Assembly (NCBI GenBank): GCA_033782935.1
Contig: JAWQEG010001230.1
Location: 186,001 to 250,000 of the forward strand
Direction of reading: 5' to 3'
DNA from: Petrolisthes cinctipes
Lineage: Eukaryota; Arthropoda; Malacostraca; Decapoda; Porcellanidae
Length of the DNA stretch: 64,000 nucleotides
Under the pieces are notes generated by a model. It was not told the DNA's origin. It worked only from the letters and a program-made list of their open reading frames with translations, and made no database searches. Below, one piece after another: positions 26,946 through 41,044 of this stretch (its first letter is position 1; each line of letters begins with the position of its first letter). Both the position numbers and the translations under genes were made by a program.

Positions 26946-29900
26946 CTCCGTGTTAGAGTATTTACACAATACAGACCCAAAACATGCTCAAAATCGATAT
27001 TTTAGGTGCAAAGAGTCGATATGTGCATTCATCTTCATTACCCATTTATATCTCAAATTCAGGGTCAAAACAATCGAAAATTCGATATTTTTGGGTCCCA
27101 GAAGCGATCTGTACATGCCTACTCAGTAATAGAATATTTTTAAAATATAGGCCCAAAACAAGCTAAAAATCTATATTTTAGGTACCAAAAGTCAATATGT
27201 GTATGCATCTTGTGTACCCGTCTATATCCCAAATTTTGGTTCAAAACACCAGAAAATTCGATATTTTTGGGTCCCAGAAGCGATCTGTACATGCCTACTC
27301 CTTGCTAGAATGTTTTTCAAGATACAGACCCAAAACATGCTCAAAATCGATATTTTAGGTGCAAAAAGTCGATATGTGCATGCATCCTATGTACCCGGTT
27401 ATATCCCAAATTCTGGCTCAAAACCCCCGAAAATTTGATTTATTTGGGTCACAGAAGCGATCTCTACGTGCATACTCCGTGTTAGAGTGTTTTTAAAATA
27501 TATGCCAAAAACATGCTGAAAATCGATATTTTAGGTGCCTAAAGTCAATATGTTTATGCATCTTCTGTACCCGTGTATATCCCTAATTCAGGTTCAAAAC
27601 ACCCAAAAAATCGAAATTTTTGTGTCCCAGAAGCGATCTGTACATGTCTATACCGTGTTAGAGTATTTTCAAAACACAGGCCCAAAACATGCTCAAAATC
27701 GATATTTTAGGTGCCCAAAGTCGATATGTGCATGCATCTTCTGTACCCGTTTATATCTCAAATTCAGACTCAAAACACCCGAATATTCGATATTTTTGGG
27801 TCCCAAAAGCGATCTGTACATGCCTACTCCGTATTAGAGTATTTTCAAAATACAGGCCTAAAACATGCAGTAAATCGATATTTTAGCTGCCCAAAGTCAA
27901 TATGTGTATGCATCTTCTGTACCGTCTATATCCCAAATTCAGGTTCAAAACACTCGAAAATTCGATATTTTTTGGTCCCAGAAGCAATCTGTACATGCCT
28001 ACATCTTGCTAGAAAGTTTTAAGATACAGACCCAAAACATGCTTTAAAGTCGATATTTTAGGTTCAAAAATTCGATATGTGCATGCATCATCTGTACCCA
28101 TTTATATCTCAAATTCAGGCTCAAAATCCGAAAATTCGATATTTTTGTGTCCCAGAAGCGATCTGTACATGCATACTCTGTGTTAGAGTGTTTTTAAAAT
28201 ACAGGCCCAAAACATGCTAAAAATTGATATTTTAGGTGCACAAAGTCAATATGTGTATGCATTCTCTGTACCCGGTTATATCTCAAATTCAGGCTCAAAA
28301 CACCCGAAAATTCAATATTTTTGGGTCCCAGAAGCGATCTGTACATGCCTACTCAGTGCTAGAATGTTTTTAAAATAGAGGCTTAGAACATGTTAAAAAT
28401 CGATATTTTGGGTGCCCAAAGTCAATATGTGCATGCATGTTCTGTACCCGTTTATATCTCAAATTCAGGCTCAAAACACCCAAAAATTCGATATTTTTGG
28501 GTCCCAGAAGCAATCTGTATATGCCTACTCCGTGTTTGAGTATTTTCAAAATACATGCCCAAAACATGCTGAAAATCGATATTTTAGCTGCCCATAGTCG
28601 ATATGTGCATGCATCTTCTGTACCCGTTTATATCTCAAATTCAGGCTCAAAACACCCGAAAATTCGATATTTTTGGGTCCCAGAAGCGATCTGTGCATGC
28701 CTACTCCGTGTTAGAGTACTTTTAAAATTCAAGCCCAAAACATGCTAAAAATCGATATTTTAGGTGCCCATTTTCGATATGTGCATGCGTATTCTGTACA
28801 GGTTTATATCTCAAATTCCGGCTCAAAACACCCGAAAATTCGATATTTTTGGTCCCTTAAGCGATCTGTACATGCCTACTCAGTCTTAGAGTATTTTCAA
28901 AATACAGGCCCAAAACATGCTAAAAATCGACATTTTGGGTGCCCAAAGTCGATATTAGCATTAATCTTCTGTACCCGTCTATATCTCAAATTCAGGCTCA
29001 AAACACACAAAAATCCGATATTTTTGTGTGCCTGAAGCGATCTGTACATGCCTACTCCGTGTTAGAGTATTTACACAATACAGACCCAAAACATGCTCAA
29101 AATCGATATTTTAGGTGCAAAGAGTCGATATGTGCATTCATCTTCATTACCTGTTTACATATCAAATTCAGGCTCAAAACACCCGAAAATTCGATATTTT
29201 TGGGTCCAAGAAGTGATCTGTACATGCCTACTCAGTGCTAGAATGTTTTCAAAATATAGAGTCAAAACATGCTAAAAATCGATATTTTATGTGTCCCAAG
29301 TCGATATGTGCATGCATGTTCTGTACCCTTTTAAATCCCAAATTCAAGATTAAAACATCCGAAAATTCGATATTTTTGGATCCCAGAAGTGATCTGTACA
29401 TATCTACTCAGTGCTAGAATGTTTTCAAAATATAGCCTTAAAACATGCTAAAATTCGATATTTTAGGTGTCCAAAGTCGATATGTGCATACATCTTTTGT
29501 ACCCGTTTATATCCCAAATTCAGGCTCAAAACACCCGAAAATTTAATTTTGTTGTGTCCCAGAAGCGATCTGTACATGCCTACTCAGTGCTAGAATGTTT
29601 TCAAAATATAGGCTCAAAACATGCTAAAAATCGATAATTTAGGTGCCCAAAGTCGATATGTGCATGCATCTTCTGTACCCGTTTATATCTCAAATTCAGG
29701 CTCAAAACACCCGAAAATTCGAGATTTTTGGGTACCAGAAGCGATCTGTACATGCCTACTCCGTGTTAGAGTATTTTCAAAATACATGCCCAAAACATGC
29801 TGAAAATTGATATTTTACCTCAACATAGTCGATGTGTGCATGCATCTTCTGTACCCGATTATATCTCAAATTCAGGCTCAAAATTCCCGAAAATTCGATA

Positions 29901-30663
29901 TTTTTGGGCCCCAGAAGCAATCTGTACATGCCTATTCCGTGTTAGAGTATTTTCAAAATACAGGCCCAAAACATGCTGTAAATCGATATTTGAGGTGCCC
30001 AAAGTCAATATGTGTATGCATCTTCTGTACCCGATTATATCCCAAATAAAGGCTCAAAACACCCGAAAATTCGATATTTTTGGGTCCCAGAAACGATCTG
30101 TACATGCCTACTCTGTGTTAGAGTATTTTCAAAATATAGGTCCAAAACATGTTAAATATCGATATCTTGGGTGCCGAAAGTTGATATCTGCATGCATCTT
30201 CAGTACCCGTTTATATCTCAAATTCAGGCTCAAATTGACGGAAAATTCAATGTTTTGATGTCCCAGAAGCGATCTGTACATGCCTACTCAGTGCTAGAAT
30301 GTTTTCAAAATATAGGCTCAAAACATGCTAAAAATCGATAATTTAGGTGCCCAAAGTCGATATGTGCATACATCTTCTGAACCCGTTTATATCTCAAATT
30401 CGACTCAAAACACCCGAAAATTCGAGATTTTTGGGTCCCAGAAGCGATCTGTACATGCCTACACCGTGTTAGAGTATTTTCAAAATTCAGGCCCAAAACA
30501 TGCTGAATATCGATATTTTAGCTCCACATAGTCGATATGTGCATGCATCTTCTGTACCCGTTTATATCTCAAATTCAGGCTCAAAACACCCGAAAATTCG
30601 ATATTTTTGTGTCCCAGAAGCGATCTGTACATGCCTACTCTGTGTTAGAGTATTTTCAAAATA
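26946..30663 (+). repeat. Mixed region assembled from variants seen at 15-19 kb and 20-26 kb
   Basis: About 21 monomers. The stretch 27,200-27,900 resembles 15.9-17.4 kb, 28,000-28,900 resembles 14.6-15.5 and 18.5-19.4 kb, and 29,590-30,250 resembles the 24.8-25.5 kb module. No simple tandem unit, gene or insertion seen. Confidence 0.78.
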
Positions 30664-31368
30664 TAGGCCGAAAACATGCTAAATATCGATATCTTGGGTG
30701 CCAAAAGTTGATATCTGCATGCATCTTCAGTACCCGTTTATATCTCAAATTCAGGCTCAAAACGACGGAAAATTCAATATTTTTGGGTCCCAGAAGCGAT
30801 CTGTACATGCCTAATCAGTGCTAGAATGTTTTCAAAATATAGGCTAAAAAACATGCTAAAAATCGATATTTTAGGTGCCCAAAGTCGATATGTGCATGCA
30901 TCTTCTGTACCCGTTTATATCTCACTTTTAGGCTCAAAACACCCGAAAATTCGAGATTTTTGGGTGCCAGAAGCGATCTGTACATGTCTACTCCGTGTTA
31001 GAGTATTTTCAAAATACATGCCCAAAACATGCTGAAAATTGATATTTTACCTCCACATAGTCGATGTGTGCATGCATCTTCTGTACCCGATTATATCTCA
31101 AATTCAGGCTCAAAATTCCCGAAAATTCGATGTTTTTGGGCCCCAGAAGCAATCTGTACATGCCTATTCCGTGTTAGAGTATTTTCAAACTACAGGCTCA
31201 AAACATGCTAAAAATCGATATTTTAGGTGCCCAAAGTCGATATGTGCATGCATCTTCTGTACCCGTTTATATCCCAAATTCAGGCTCAAAACACCCGAAA
31301 ATTCGATATTTTTGGGTCCCAGAAGCAATCTGTACAAGCCTACTCTGTGTTAGAGTATTTTCAAAATA
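30664..31368 (+). repeat. 4-mer higher-order unit, copy 1 (705 bp)
   Basis: Four monomers plus one base, starting around AGGCCGAAAACATGC. It contains the GACGGAAAATTC, AGGCTAAAAAACATG, TCTCACTTTTAGG and ACCTCCACATAG forms in that order. Confidence 0.9.
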
Positions 31369-32073
31369 TAGGCCGAAAACATGCTAAATATCGATATCTT
31401 GGGTGCCAAAAGTTGATATCTGCATGCATCTTCAGTACCCGTTTATATCTCAAATTCAGGCTCAAAACGACGGAAAATTCAATATTTTTGGGTCCCAGAA
31501 GCGATCTGTACATGCCTAATCAGTGCTAGAATGTTTTCAAAATATAGGCTAAAAAACATGCTAAAAATCGATATTTTAGGTGCCCAAAGTCGATATGTGC
31601 ATGCATCTTCTGTACCCGTTTATATCTCACTTTTAGGCTCAAAACACCCGAAAATTCGAGATTTTTGGGTGCCAGAAGCGATCTGTACATGTCTACTCCG
31701 TGTTAGAGTATTTTCAAAATACATGCCCAAAACATGCTGAAAATTGATATTTTACCTCCACATAGTCGATGTGTGCATGCATCTTCTGTACCCGATTATA
31801 TCTCAAATTCAGGCTCAAAATTCCCGAAAATTCGATGTTTTTGGGCCCCAGAAGCAATCTGTACATGCCTATTCCGTGTTAGAGTATTTTCAAACTACAG
31901 GCTCAAAACATGCTAAAAATCGATATTTTAGGTGCCCAAAGTCGATATGTGCATGCATCTTCTGTACCCGTTTATATCCCAAATTCAGGCTCAAAACACC
32001 CGAAAATTCGATATTTTTGGGTCCCAGAAGCAATCTGTACAAGCCTACTCTGTGTTAGAGTATTTTCAAAATA
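31369..32073 (+). repeat. 4-mer higher-order unit, copy 2 (705 bp)
   Basis: Tandem copy that I could not distinguish from copy 1 by eye over the stretches compared; conceptual translations of four overlapping frames agree until the copy edge. This is one of the youngest duplications in the window. It ends where AGGTCCAAAACATG replaces AGGCCGAAAACATG. Confidence 0.9.
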
Positions 32074-34779
32074 TAGGTCCAAAACATGTTAAATATCGAT
32101 ATCTTGGGTGCCGAAAGTTGATATCTGCATGCATCTTCAGTACCCGTTTATATCTCAAATTCAGGCTCAAATTGACGGAAAATTCAATTTTTTGATGTCC
32201 CAGAAGCGATCTGTACATGCCTACTCAGTGCTAGAATGTTTTCAAAATATAGGCTCAAAACATGCTAAAAATCGATAATTTAGGTGACCAAAGTCGATAT
32301 GTGCATGCATCTTCTGAACCCGTTTATATCTCAAATTTAGACTCAAAACACCCGAAAATTCGAGATTTTTGGGTCCCAGGTGCGATCTGTACATGCCTAC
32401 TCAGTAATAGAATATTTTTAAAATATAGGCCCAAAACAAGCTAAAAATCGATATTTGAGGTGCCCAAAGTCGATATGTTCATGAATCTTCTGTACCCGTT
32501 TATATCTCAAATTCAGGCTCAAAACACCCGAAAATTCGATATTTTTGTGTCCCAGAAGCGATCTGTACATGCCTACTCTGTGTTAGAGTATTTTCAAAAT
32601 ATAGGCCGAAAACATGCTAAATATCGATATCTTGGGTGCCAAAAGTTGATATCTGCATGCATCTTCAGTACCCGTTTATATCTCAAATTCAGGCTCAAAA
32701 CGACGGAAAATTCAATATTTTTGGGTCCCAGAAGCAATATGTACATGCCTACATCTTGTTAGAGTATTTTCACAATACAGACCCAAAACATGCTCAAAAT
32801 CGATATTTTAGGTGCAAAGAGTCGATATGTGCATGCATCTTCATTACCTGTTTACATATCAAATTCAGGTTTAAAACACCCGAAAATTCAATTTTTTGGG
32901 GTTCCAGAAGCGATCTGTACATGCCTACTCAGTGCTATATGTTTCCAAAATACAGGCTTAAAACATGCTAAAAATCGATATTTTTGGTGTCCCAAGTCAA
33001 TAAGTATGTTCTGTACCCGTTTATATCTCAAATTCAAGCTCAAAACACCCGAAAATTCGATATTTTTGGGTCCCAGAAGCGATCTGAACATGCCTACTCC
33101 GTGTTAGAGTATTTTCAAATTATAGGCTCAAAACATGCTCAAAATCGATATTTTGGGTGCCAAAAGTCGATATGTACATGTAATTTCTGTACCCGATTAT
33201 TTCTCAAATTCAGGCTCAAAACACCCGAAAATTCGATATTTTTGTGTCCCAGAAGCGATCTGTACATGCCTACTCCGTGTTAGAATACTTTCAAAATATA
33301 GGTACAAAACATGCTCAAAATTGATATTTTGGGTGCCCAAAGTCAATATGTGTATGCATCTTCTGTACCCGTTTATATCTCAAATTCAGGCTCAAAACAC
33401 CCGAAAATTCGGCATTTTTGAGTCAAAGAAGCGATCTGTACATGCCTACTCAGTGCTAGAATATTTTCAAAAAAAAAAACCCAATACATGCTAACAATCG
33501 ATCTTTTAGGTGCCCAATGTCAATATGTGCATGCATCTTCTGTACCCGTTTATATCTCAAATTCAGGCTCAAAACACCCGAAAATTCAATATTTTTGGGT
33601 CCAAGAAGAGATCTGTACATGCCTACTCAGTGCTAGAATGTTTGCAAAATATAGGCTCAAAACATGCTAAAAATCGATATTTTATGTTTCCCAAGTCGAT
33701 ATGTGCATGGATATTCTATACCAGTTTATATCTCAAATTTAGGCTCAAAACACCCGAAAATTCGATATTTTTGGGTCCTAGATGCAATCTGTATATGCCT
33801 ACTCCGTGTTTAAGTATTTTCAAAATACATGCCCAAAACATGCTGAAAATCGATATTTTAGCTGCCCATAGTCGATATGTGCATGCATCTTCTGTACACG
33901 TTTATATATGAAATACCAGGCTCAAAACAACGGGAAATTCGATATTTTTGGGTCCCAAAAGCGATCTGTACATGCCTACTCAGTGCTAGAATGTTTTCAA
34001 AATATAGGCTCAAAACATGCTACAAATCGATAATTTAGGTGTCCAAAGTAGATATGTGCATGCATCTTCTGTACCCGTTTATATCTCAAATTCAGGCTCA
34101 TAACACCCAAAAATTCGATATTTTTGGGTCCCAGAAGCGATCTGTACATGCCTACTCCGTGTTAGAGTACTTTCAAATTACAGGCCGTAAAACATGCTGA
34201 AAATCGATATTTTAGGAGCCCAAAGTCGATATGTGCATGCATCTTCTGTACCCGTTTATATCTCAAATTCAGGCTCAAAACACCCGAAAATTCGTGATTT
34301 TTGGGTGCCAGAAGCGATCTGTACATGCCTAGTCCGTGTTAGAGTATTTTTAAAATACATGCCCAAAACATGCTGAAAATCGATATTTTAGCTCCACATA
34401 GTCGATATGTGCATGCATCTTCTGTACCCGTTTATATACCAAATTCAGGCTCAAAACAACCGAAAATTCGATATTTTTGGGTCCCAGAAGCGATCTGTAC
34501 ATGCCTACTCCGTGTTTGAGTACTTTCAAAATACAGTCCCAAAACATGCTAAAAATCGATACTTTAGGTACCCAAAGTGGATATGAGCATGCATCTTCTG
34601 TACCCGATTATATTTCAAATTCAGGCTCAAAATTCCCGAAAATTCAATGTTTTTGGGCCCCAGAAGCAATCTGTACATGCCTACTCCGTGTTAGAGTATT
34701 TTCAAAATTCAGGCCCAGAACATGCTGAAAATCGATATTTTAGCTCCACATAGTCGATATGTGCATGCATCTTCTCTAC
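32074..34779 (+). repeat. Mixed region between the 4-mer and 8-mer units
   Basis: About 15 monomers. It holds the first copy of the 6-bp-deleted AATAAGTATGTT form (32,999) and the A11 homopolymer monomer near 33,469. The stretch 33,836-34,126 matches 37,522-37,812 (offset 3,686), sharing TATATATGAAATACCAGG. The stretch 34,350-34,730 resembles 38,475-38,855. Confidence 0.78.
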
Positions 34780-36181
34780 CCGTTTATATCTCAAATTCAG
34801 GCTCAAAACACCAGAAAATTCGATATTTTTGGATCAGACAAGCGATCTGTACATGCCTACTCAGTAATAGAATATTTTTAAAATATAGGCCCAAAACAAG
34901 CTAAAAATCGATATTTTAGGTGCCCAAAGTCGATATGTGCATGCATCTTCTGTACCCGTTTATATCTCAAATTCAGGCTCAAAACACCCGAAAATTCGAT
35001 ATTTTCGTGTCCCAGAAGCGATATGTACATGCCTACTTCTTGTTAGAGTATTTTCACAATACAGACCCAAAACATGCTGAAAATCGATATTTTAGGTGCA
35101 AAGAGTCGATATGTGCATGCATCTTCATTACCTGTTTACATATCAAATTCAGGCTCAAAACACCAGAAAATTCAATTTTTTTGGGTTCCAGAAGCGATCT
35201 GTACATGCCTACTCAGTGCTAGAATGTTTCCAAAATACAGGCTTAAAACATGCTAAAAATCGATATTTTTGGTGTCCCAAGTCAATAAGTATGTTCTGTA
35301 CCCGTTTATATCTCAAATTCAAGCTCAAAACACCCGAAAATTCGATATTTTTGGGTCCCAGAAGCGATCTGTACAAGTTTACTCCGTGTTAGAGTATTTT
35401 CAAAATACATGCCCAAAACATGCTAAAAATCGATATTTTAGCTGCCCATAGTCGATAAGTGCATGCATCTTCTGTACCCGTTTATATCCCAAATTCATGC
35501 TCAAAACACCCGTTAATTCGATATTTTTGGGTCCCAGAAGCAATCTGTACATGCCTACTCTGTGTTAGAGTATTTTCAAAATATAGGCCCAAAACATGCT
35601 AAAATCGATATTTTGGGTGCCCAAAGTTGATATCTGCATGCAACTTCAGTACCCGTTTATATCTCAAATTCAGGCTCAAAACCACGGAAAATTCAATAGT
35701 TTTGGGACCCCGCAGCAATCTGTACATGACTACTTCGTGTTAGTGTATTTTCAAAATACAGGCCCAAAACATGCTCAAAATCGATATTTTGGGTGCCTTA
35801 AAGACGATATTTGCATGCATCTTCTGTACCCGTTTATATCTCAAATTCAGATTCAAAACACCCAAAAATTCAAAATTTTTGGGTCCAAGAAGCGATCTGT
35901 ATATGCCTACTCAGTGGTAGAATATTTTCAAAATATAGGCTCAAAACAGGCTAAAAATCGATATTTTATGTGTCCCAAGTCGATATGTGCATGCATGTTC
36001 TGTACCCGTTTATATCTCAATTTTAGGCTCAAAACTCCCGAAAATTCGATATTTTTGGGTACCAGAAGCGATCTGTATATGCCTACTCTGTGTTTGAGTA
36101 TTTTCAAAATACATGCCCAAAACATGCTCAAAATCGATATTTTAGCTGCCCATAGTCGATATGTGCATGCATCTTCTGTAC
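34780..36181 (+). repeat. 8-mer higher-order unit, copy 1 (1,402 bp)
   Basis: Eight monomers minus 6 bp, and the missing 6 bp is visible at 35,284 (AATAAGTATGTT, lacking GCATGC). It also has the CCCCGCAGC and GGGTGCCTTAAAGACG forms. Confidence 0.85.
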
Positions 36182-37577
36182 CCGTTTATATCTTAAATTC
36201 AGGCTCAAAACACCCGAAAATTCGATATTTTTGGATCAGACAAGCGATCTGTACATGCCTACTCAGTAATAGAATATTTTTAAAATATAGGCCCAAAACA
36301 AGCTAAAAATCGATATTTTAGGTTCCCAAAGTCGATATGTGCATGCATCTTCTGTACCCGTTTATATCTCAAATTCAGGCTCAAAACACCCGAAAATTCG
36401 ATATTTTTGTGTCCCAGAAACGATATGTACATGCCTACTTCTTGTTAGAGTATTTTCACAATACAGACCCAAAACATGCTCAAAATCGATATTTTAGGTG
36501 CAAAGAGTTGATATGTGCATGCATCTTAATTACATGTTTACATATCAAATTCAGGCTCAAAACACCCGAAAATTCAATTTTTTGGGGTTCCAGAAGCGAT
36601 CTGTACATGCCTACTCAGTGCTAGAATGTTTCCAAAATACAGGCTTAAAACATGCTAAAAATAGATATTTTTGGTGTCCCAAGTCAATAAGTATGTTCTG
36701 TACCCGTTTATATCTCAAATTCAAGCTCAAAACACCCGAAAATTCGATATTTTTGGGTCCCAGAAGCGATCTGTACAAGTTTACTCCGTGTTAGAGTATT
36801 TTCAAAATACATGCCCAAAACATGCTAAAAATCGATATTTTAGCTGCCCATAGTCGATAAGTGCATGCATCTTCTGTACCCGTTAATATCCCAAATTCAT
36901 GCTCAAAACACCCGTAAATTCGATATTTTTGGGTCCCAGAAGCAATCTGTACATGCCTACTCTGTGTTAGAGTATTTTAAAAATATAGGCCCAAAACATG
37001 CTAAAATCGATATTTTGGTTGCCCAAAGTTGATATTTGCATGCATCTTCAGTACCCGTTTATATCTCAAATTCAGGCTCAAAACAACGGAAAATTCAATA
37101 GTTTTGGGTCCCCGCAGCGATCTGTACATGACTACTTCGTGTTAGTGTATTTTCATAATACAGGCCCAAAACATGATCAAAATCGATATTTTGGGTGCCT
37201 TAAAGACGATATGTGCATGCATCTTCTGTACCCGTTTATATCTCAAATTCAGATTCAAAACACCCGAAAATTCGATATTTTTAGGTCCAAGAAGCGATCT
37301 GTATATGCCTACTCAGTGCTAGAATGTTTTCAAAATATAGGCTCAAAACATGCTAAAAATCGATATTTTATGTGTCCCAAGTCGATATGTGCATGCATGT
37401 TCTGTACCCGTTTATATCTCAAATTTAGGCTCAAAACTCCCGAAAATTCGATATTTTGGGGTCCCAGAAGCGATCTGTATATGCCTACTCCGTGTTTTAG
37501 TATTTTCAAAATACAGGCCCAAAACATGCTGAAAATCGATATTTTAGCTGCCCATAGTCGATATGTGCATGCATCTT
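36182..37577 (+). repeat. 8-mer higher-order unit, copy 2
   Basis: Tandem copy at an offset of 1,402 bp, ending at CATCTTCT(G/T)TAC near 37,577. There copy 1 goes on to CCCGTTTATATCTTAAATTC and copy 2 to ACGTTTATATATG. Scattered single-base differences, for example CATATCAAATTC shared but TTACCTG/TTACATG differing. Confidence 0.85.
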
Positions 37578-39290
37578 CTTTACACGTTTATATATGAAAT
37601 ACCAGGCTCAAAACAACGGGAAATTCAATATTTTTGGGTCCCAAAAGCGATCTGTACAGGCCTACTCAGTCATAGAACGTTTTCAAAATATAGGCTCAAA
37701 ACATGCTACAAATCGATAATTTAGGTGTCCAAAGTCGATATGTGCATGCATCTTCTGTACCCGTTTATATCTCAAATTCAGGCTCATAACACCCAAAAAT
37801 TCGATATTTTTGGGTGCCAGAAGCGAATTGTACATGCCTACTCTTTCCTAGAATGTTTTCAAGATACAGACCCAAAATATGCTCAAAATCGATATTTTAA
37901 GTGCAAAAAGTCGATATGTGCATGCATCTTCAGTACTCGTTTATATCTCAAATGCTGGCTCAAAATACCTGAAAATTCAATATTTTTGGGTCCCAGAAGC
38001 GATCTGTACATGCCTACTTCGTGTTAGAGTATTTTCAAAATACAGGCCAAAAACATGCTGAAAATCGATATTTGAGGTGCCCAAAGTCAATATGTGTATG
38101 CATGTTCTGTACCCTTTTATATCCAAAATTCAGGCTCAAAACACCCAAAAATTAAATATTTTTTGGTCCCCGAAGCGATCTGTACATTTCTACTTAGTGC
38201 TAGAATGTTTTTAAAATATAGTCCTAAAACATGCTAAAAATCGATATTTTACGTGTCCAAAGTCGATAAGTGCATACATCTTTTGTACCCGTTTATATCC
38301 CAAATTTCGGCTCAAAACACCCTAAAATTCGATATTATAGGTGCCCAATGTCGATATGTGCATGCATATGCTGTACCCGTTTATATCTCAAATTCAGGCT
38401 CAAAATACCCGAAAATTTAATATTTTTGGGTGTCAGAAGCGATCTGTACATTCCTACTCCTTGTTAGAGTATTTTCAAAATACATGTCGAAAACATGCTG
38501 AAAATCGATATTTTAGCTCCACATAGTCGATATGTGCATGCATCTTCTGTACCCGTTTATATCCCAAATTCAGGCTCAAAACAACCGAAAATTCGATATT
38601 TTTGGGTCCCAGAAGCGATCTGTACATGCCTACTCCGTGTTTGAGTACTTTCAAAATACAGGCCCAAAACATGCTAAAAATCGATATTTTAGGTGCCCAA
38701 AGTGGATATGAGCATGCATCTTCTGTACCCGATTATATTTCAAATTCAGGCTCAAAATTCCCGAAAATTCGATTTTTTGGGGCCCCAGAAGCAATCTGTA
38801 CATGCCTACTCAGTGTTAGCGTATTTTCAAAATACAGGCCCAAAACATGCTGAAATCGATATTTGAGGTGCCCAAAGTCAATATGTGTATGCATCTTCTG
38901 TACCCGTTTATATCCCAAATTCAGGCTCAAAACACCCGAAAATTCGATATTTTTGGGTCCCAGAAGCGATCTGTAGATGCCTACTCAGTGTTAGAGTATT
39001 TTCAAAATATAGGCCCAAAACATGCTAAATATCGATATCTTGGGTGCCAAAAGTTGATATCTGCATGCATCTTCAGTACCCGTTTATATCTCAAATTCAG
39101 GCTCAAAACGACTGAAAATTCAATATTTTTGGGTCCTAGAAGCGATCTGTACATGCCTACTCAGTGCTAGAATGTTTTCAAAATATAGTCTCAAAACATG
39201 CTAAAAATCGATATTTTAGGTGCCCAAAGTCGATATGTGCATGCATCTTCTGTACCCGTTTATATCTCAAATTCAGGCTCAAAACACCCG
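37578..39290 (+). repeat. Mixed region containing a half-monomer junction
   Basis: About 9.5 monomers; the half unit is real (see the separate junction entry). The stretch 38,475-38,855 resembles 34,350-34,730 at an offset of 4,125 bp, which is not a whole number of monomers because of that junction. No gene or insertion seen. Confidence 0.8.
38331..38342 (+). repeat. Half-monomer (88-bp) deletion junction
   Basis: Here CTAAAATTCGATATTAT, the end of a half-A, is followed directly by AGGTGCCCAATGTCG, the start of another half-A. The B half (88 bp) is missing. The exchange point lies in the GATATTTT box shared by both halves, as expected for recombination between the homologous half-units. Confidence 0.85.
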
Positions 39291-41044
39291 AAAGTTCGGT
39301 ATTTTTGAGTCAAAGAAGCGATCTGTACATGCCTACTCAGTGCTAGAATATTTTCAAAAAAAAAAAAACAATACATGCTAACAATCGATCTTTTAGGTGC
39401 CCAATGTCAATATGTGTATGCATCTTCTGTACCCGTTTATATCTCAAATCCAGGCTCAAAACACCCGAAAATTCAATATTTTTGGGTCCAAGAAGAGATC
39501 TGTACATGCCTACTCAGTGCTAGAATGTTTGCAAAATATAGGCTCAAAACATGCTAAAAATCGATATTTTATGTTTCCCAAGTCGATATGTGCATGGATA
39601 TTCTGTACCAGTTTATATCTCAAATTTAGGCTCAAAACACCCGAAAATTCGATATTCTTGGGCCCTAGATTCAATCTGTATATGCCTACTCCGTGTTTAA
39701 GTATTTTCAAAATACATGCTTAAAACATGCTGAAAATTGATATTTTACCTCCACATAGTCGATATGTGCATGCATCTTCTGTACCCGATCATATCTCAAA
39801 TTCAGGCTCAAAATTCCCGAAAATTCGATGTTTTTGTGCCCCAGAAGCAATCTGTAAATGCCTATTCCGTGTTAGAGTATTTTCAAAATACAGGCCCAAA
39901 ACATGCTGAAAATCGATATTTGAGGTGCCCAAAGTCAATATGTGTATGCATCTTCTGTAACCGTTTATATCCCAAATTCAGGCTCAAAACACCCGAAAAT
40001 TCGATATTTTTGGGTTCCAGAAGCGATCTGTACATGACTACTCTGTGTTAGAGTATTTTCAAAATATAGGTCCAAAACATGTTAAATATCGATATCTTGG
40101 GTGCCGAAAGTTGATATCTGCATGCATCTTCAGTACCCGTTTATATCTCAAATTCAGGCTCAAATTGACGGAAAATTCAATTTTGTTATGTCCCAGAAGC
40201 GATCTGTACATGCCTACTCAGTGCTAGAATGTTTTCAAAATATAGGCTCAAAACATGCTAAAAATCGATAATTTAGGTGCCCAAAGTCGATATGTGCATG
40301 TATCTTCTGTACCCTTTTATATCTCAAATTCAGACTCAAAACACCCGAAAATTCGAGATTTTTGGGTCCCAGAAACGATCTGTACATGCCTACTCCGTGT
40401 TAGAGTATTTTCAAAATTCAGGCCCAAAACATGCTGAAAATCGATATTTTAGCTCACATAGTCGATATGTGCATGCATCTTCTGTCCCCGTTTATATCTC
40501 AAATTCAGGCTCAAAACACCAGAAAATTCAATTTTTTTGGGTTCCAGAAGCGATCTGTACATGCCTACTCAGTGCTAGAATTTTTCCAAAATACAGGCTT
40601 AAAACATGCTAAAAATCGATATTTTTGGTGTCCCAAGTCAATAAGTATGTTCTGTACCCGTTTATATCCCAAATTCATGCTCAAAACACCCGTAAATTCG
40701 ATATATTTGGGTCCCAGAAGCAATCTGTACAAGCCTACTCCGTGTTAGAGTATTTTCAAATTATAGGCTCAAAATATGCTCAAAATCGATATTTTGGGTG
40801 CCAAAAGTCGATATGTACATGTAATTTCTGTACCCGATTATATCTCATATTCAGGCTCAAAACACCCGAAAATTCGATATTTTTGTGTCCCTGAAGCGAT
40901 CTGTACATGCCTACTCCGTGTTAGAATACTTTCAAAATACAGGTCCAAAACATGCTCAAAATCGATATTTTGGGTGCCCAAAGTCGATATGTGCATGCAT
41001 CTTCTGTACCCGTTTATATCCCAAATTCAGGCTCAAAACACCCG
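39291..41044 (+). repeat. 10-mer higher-order unit, copy 1 (1,754 bp)
   Basis: Ten monomers minus 6 bp. Starts with the AAAGTTCGGTATTTTTGAG monomer. It includes an A13 run, the CAAGAAGAGATCTG form, TTCTTGGGCCCTAGATTC, an ACCTCCACATAG monomer, and the 6-bp-deleted AATAAGTATGTT at 40,640. Confidence 0.88.

Noticed and set aside
33469..33479. A-runs at 33.5, 39.4, 41.1, 42.9, 48.3 and 50.1 kb as tails of retroposed elements
   Set aside because: Each sits inside a normal-length monomer at the position of the TTTTCAAAATA segment, with no extra sequence attached. They are homopolymer expansions.
35596..36306. A 236-codon open frame, the longest in the window
   Set aside because: It crosses four monomers and is kept open by small indels that happen to shift frame past the usual stops. 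The tandem copy at 36,998 gives only 199 codons, so the frame is not conserved.
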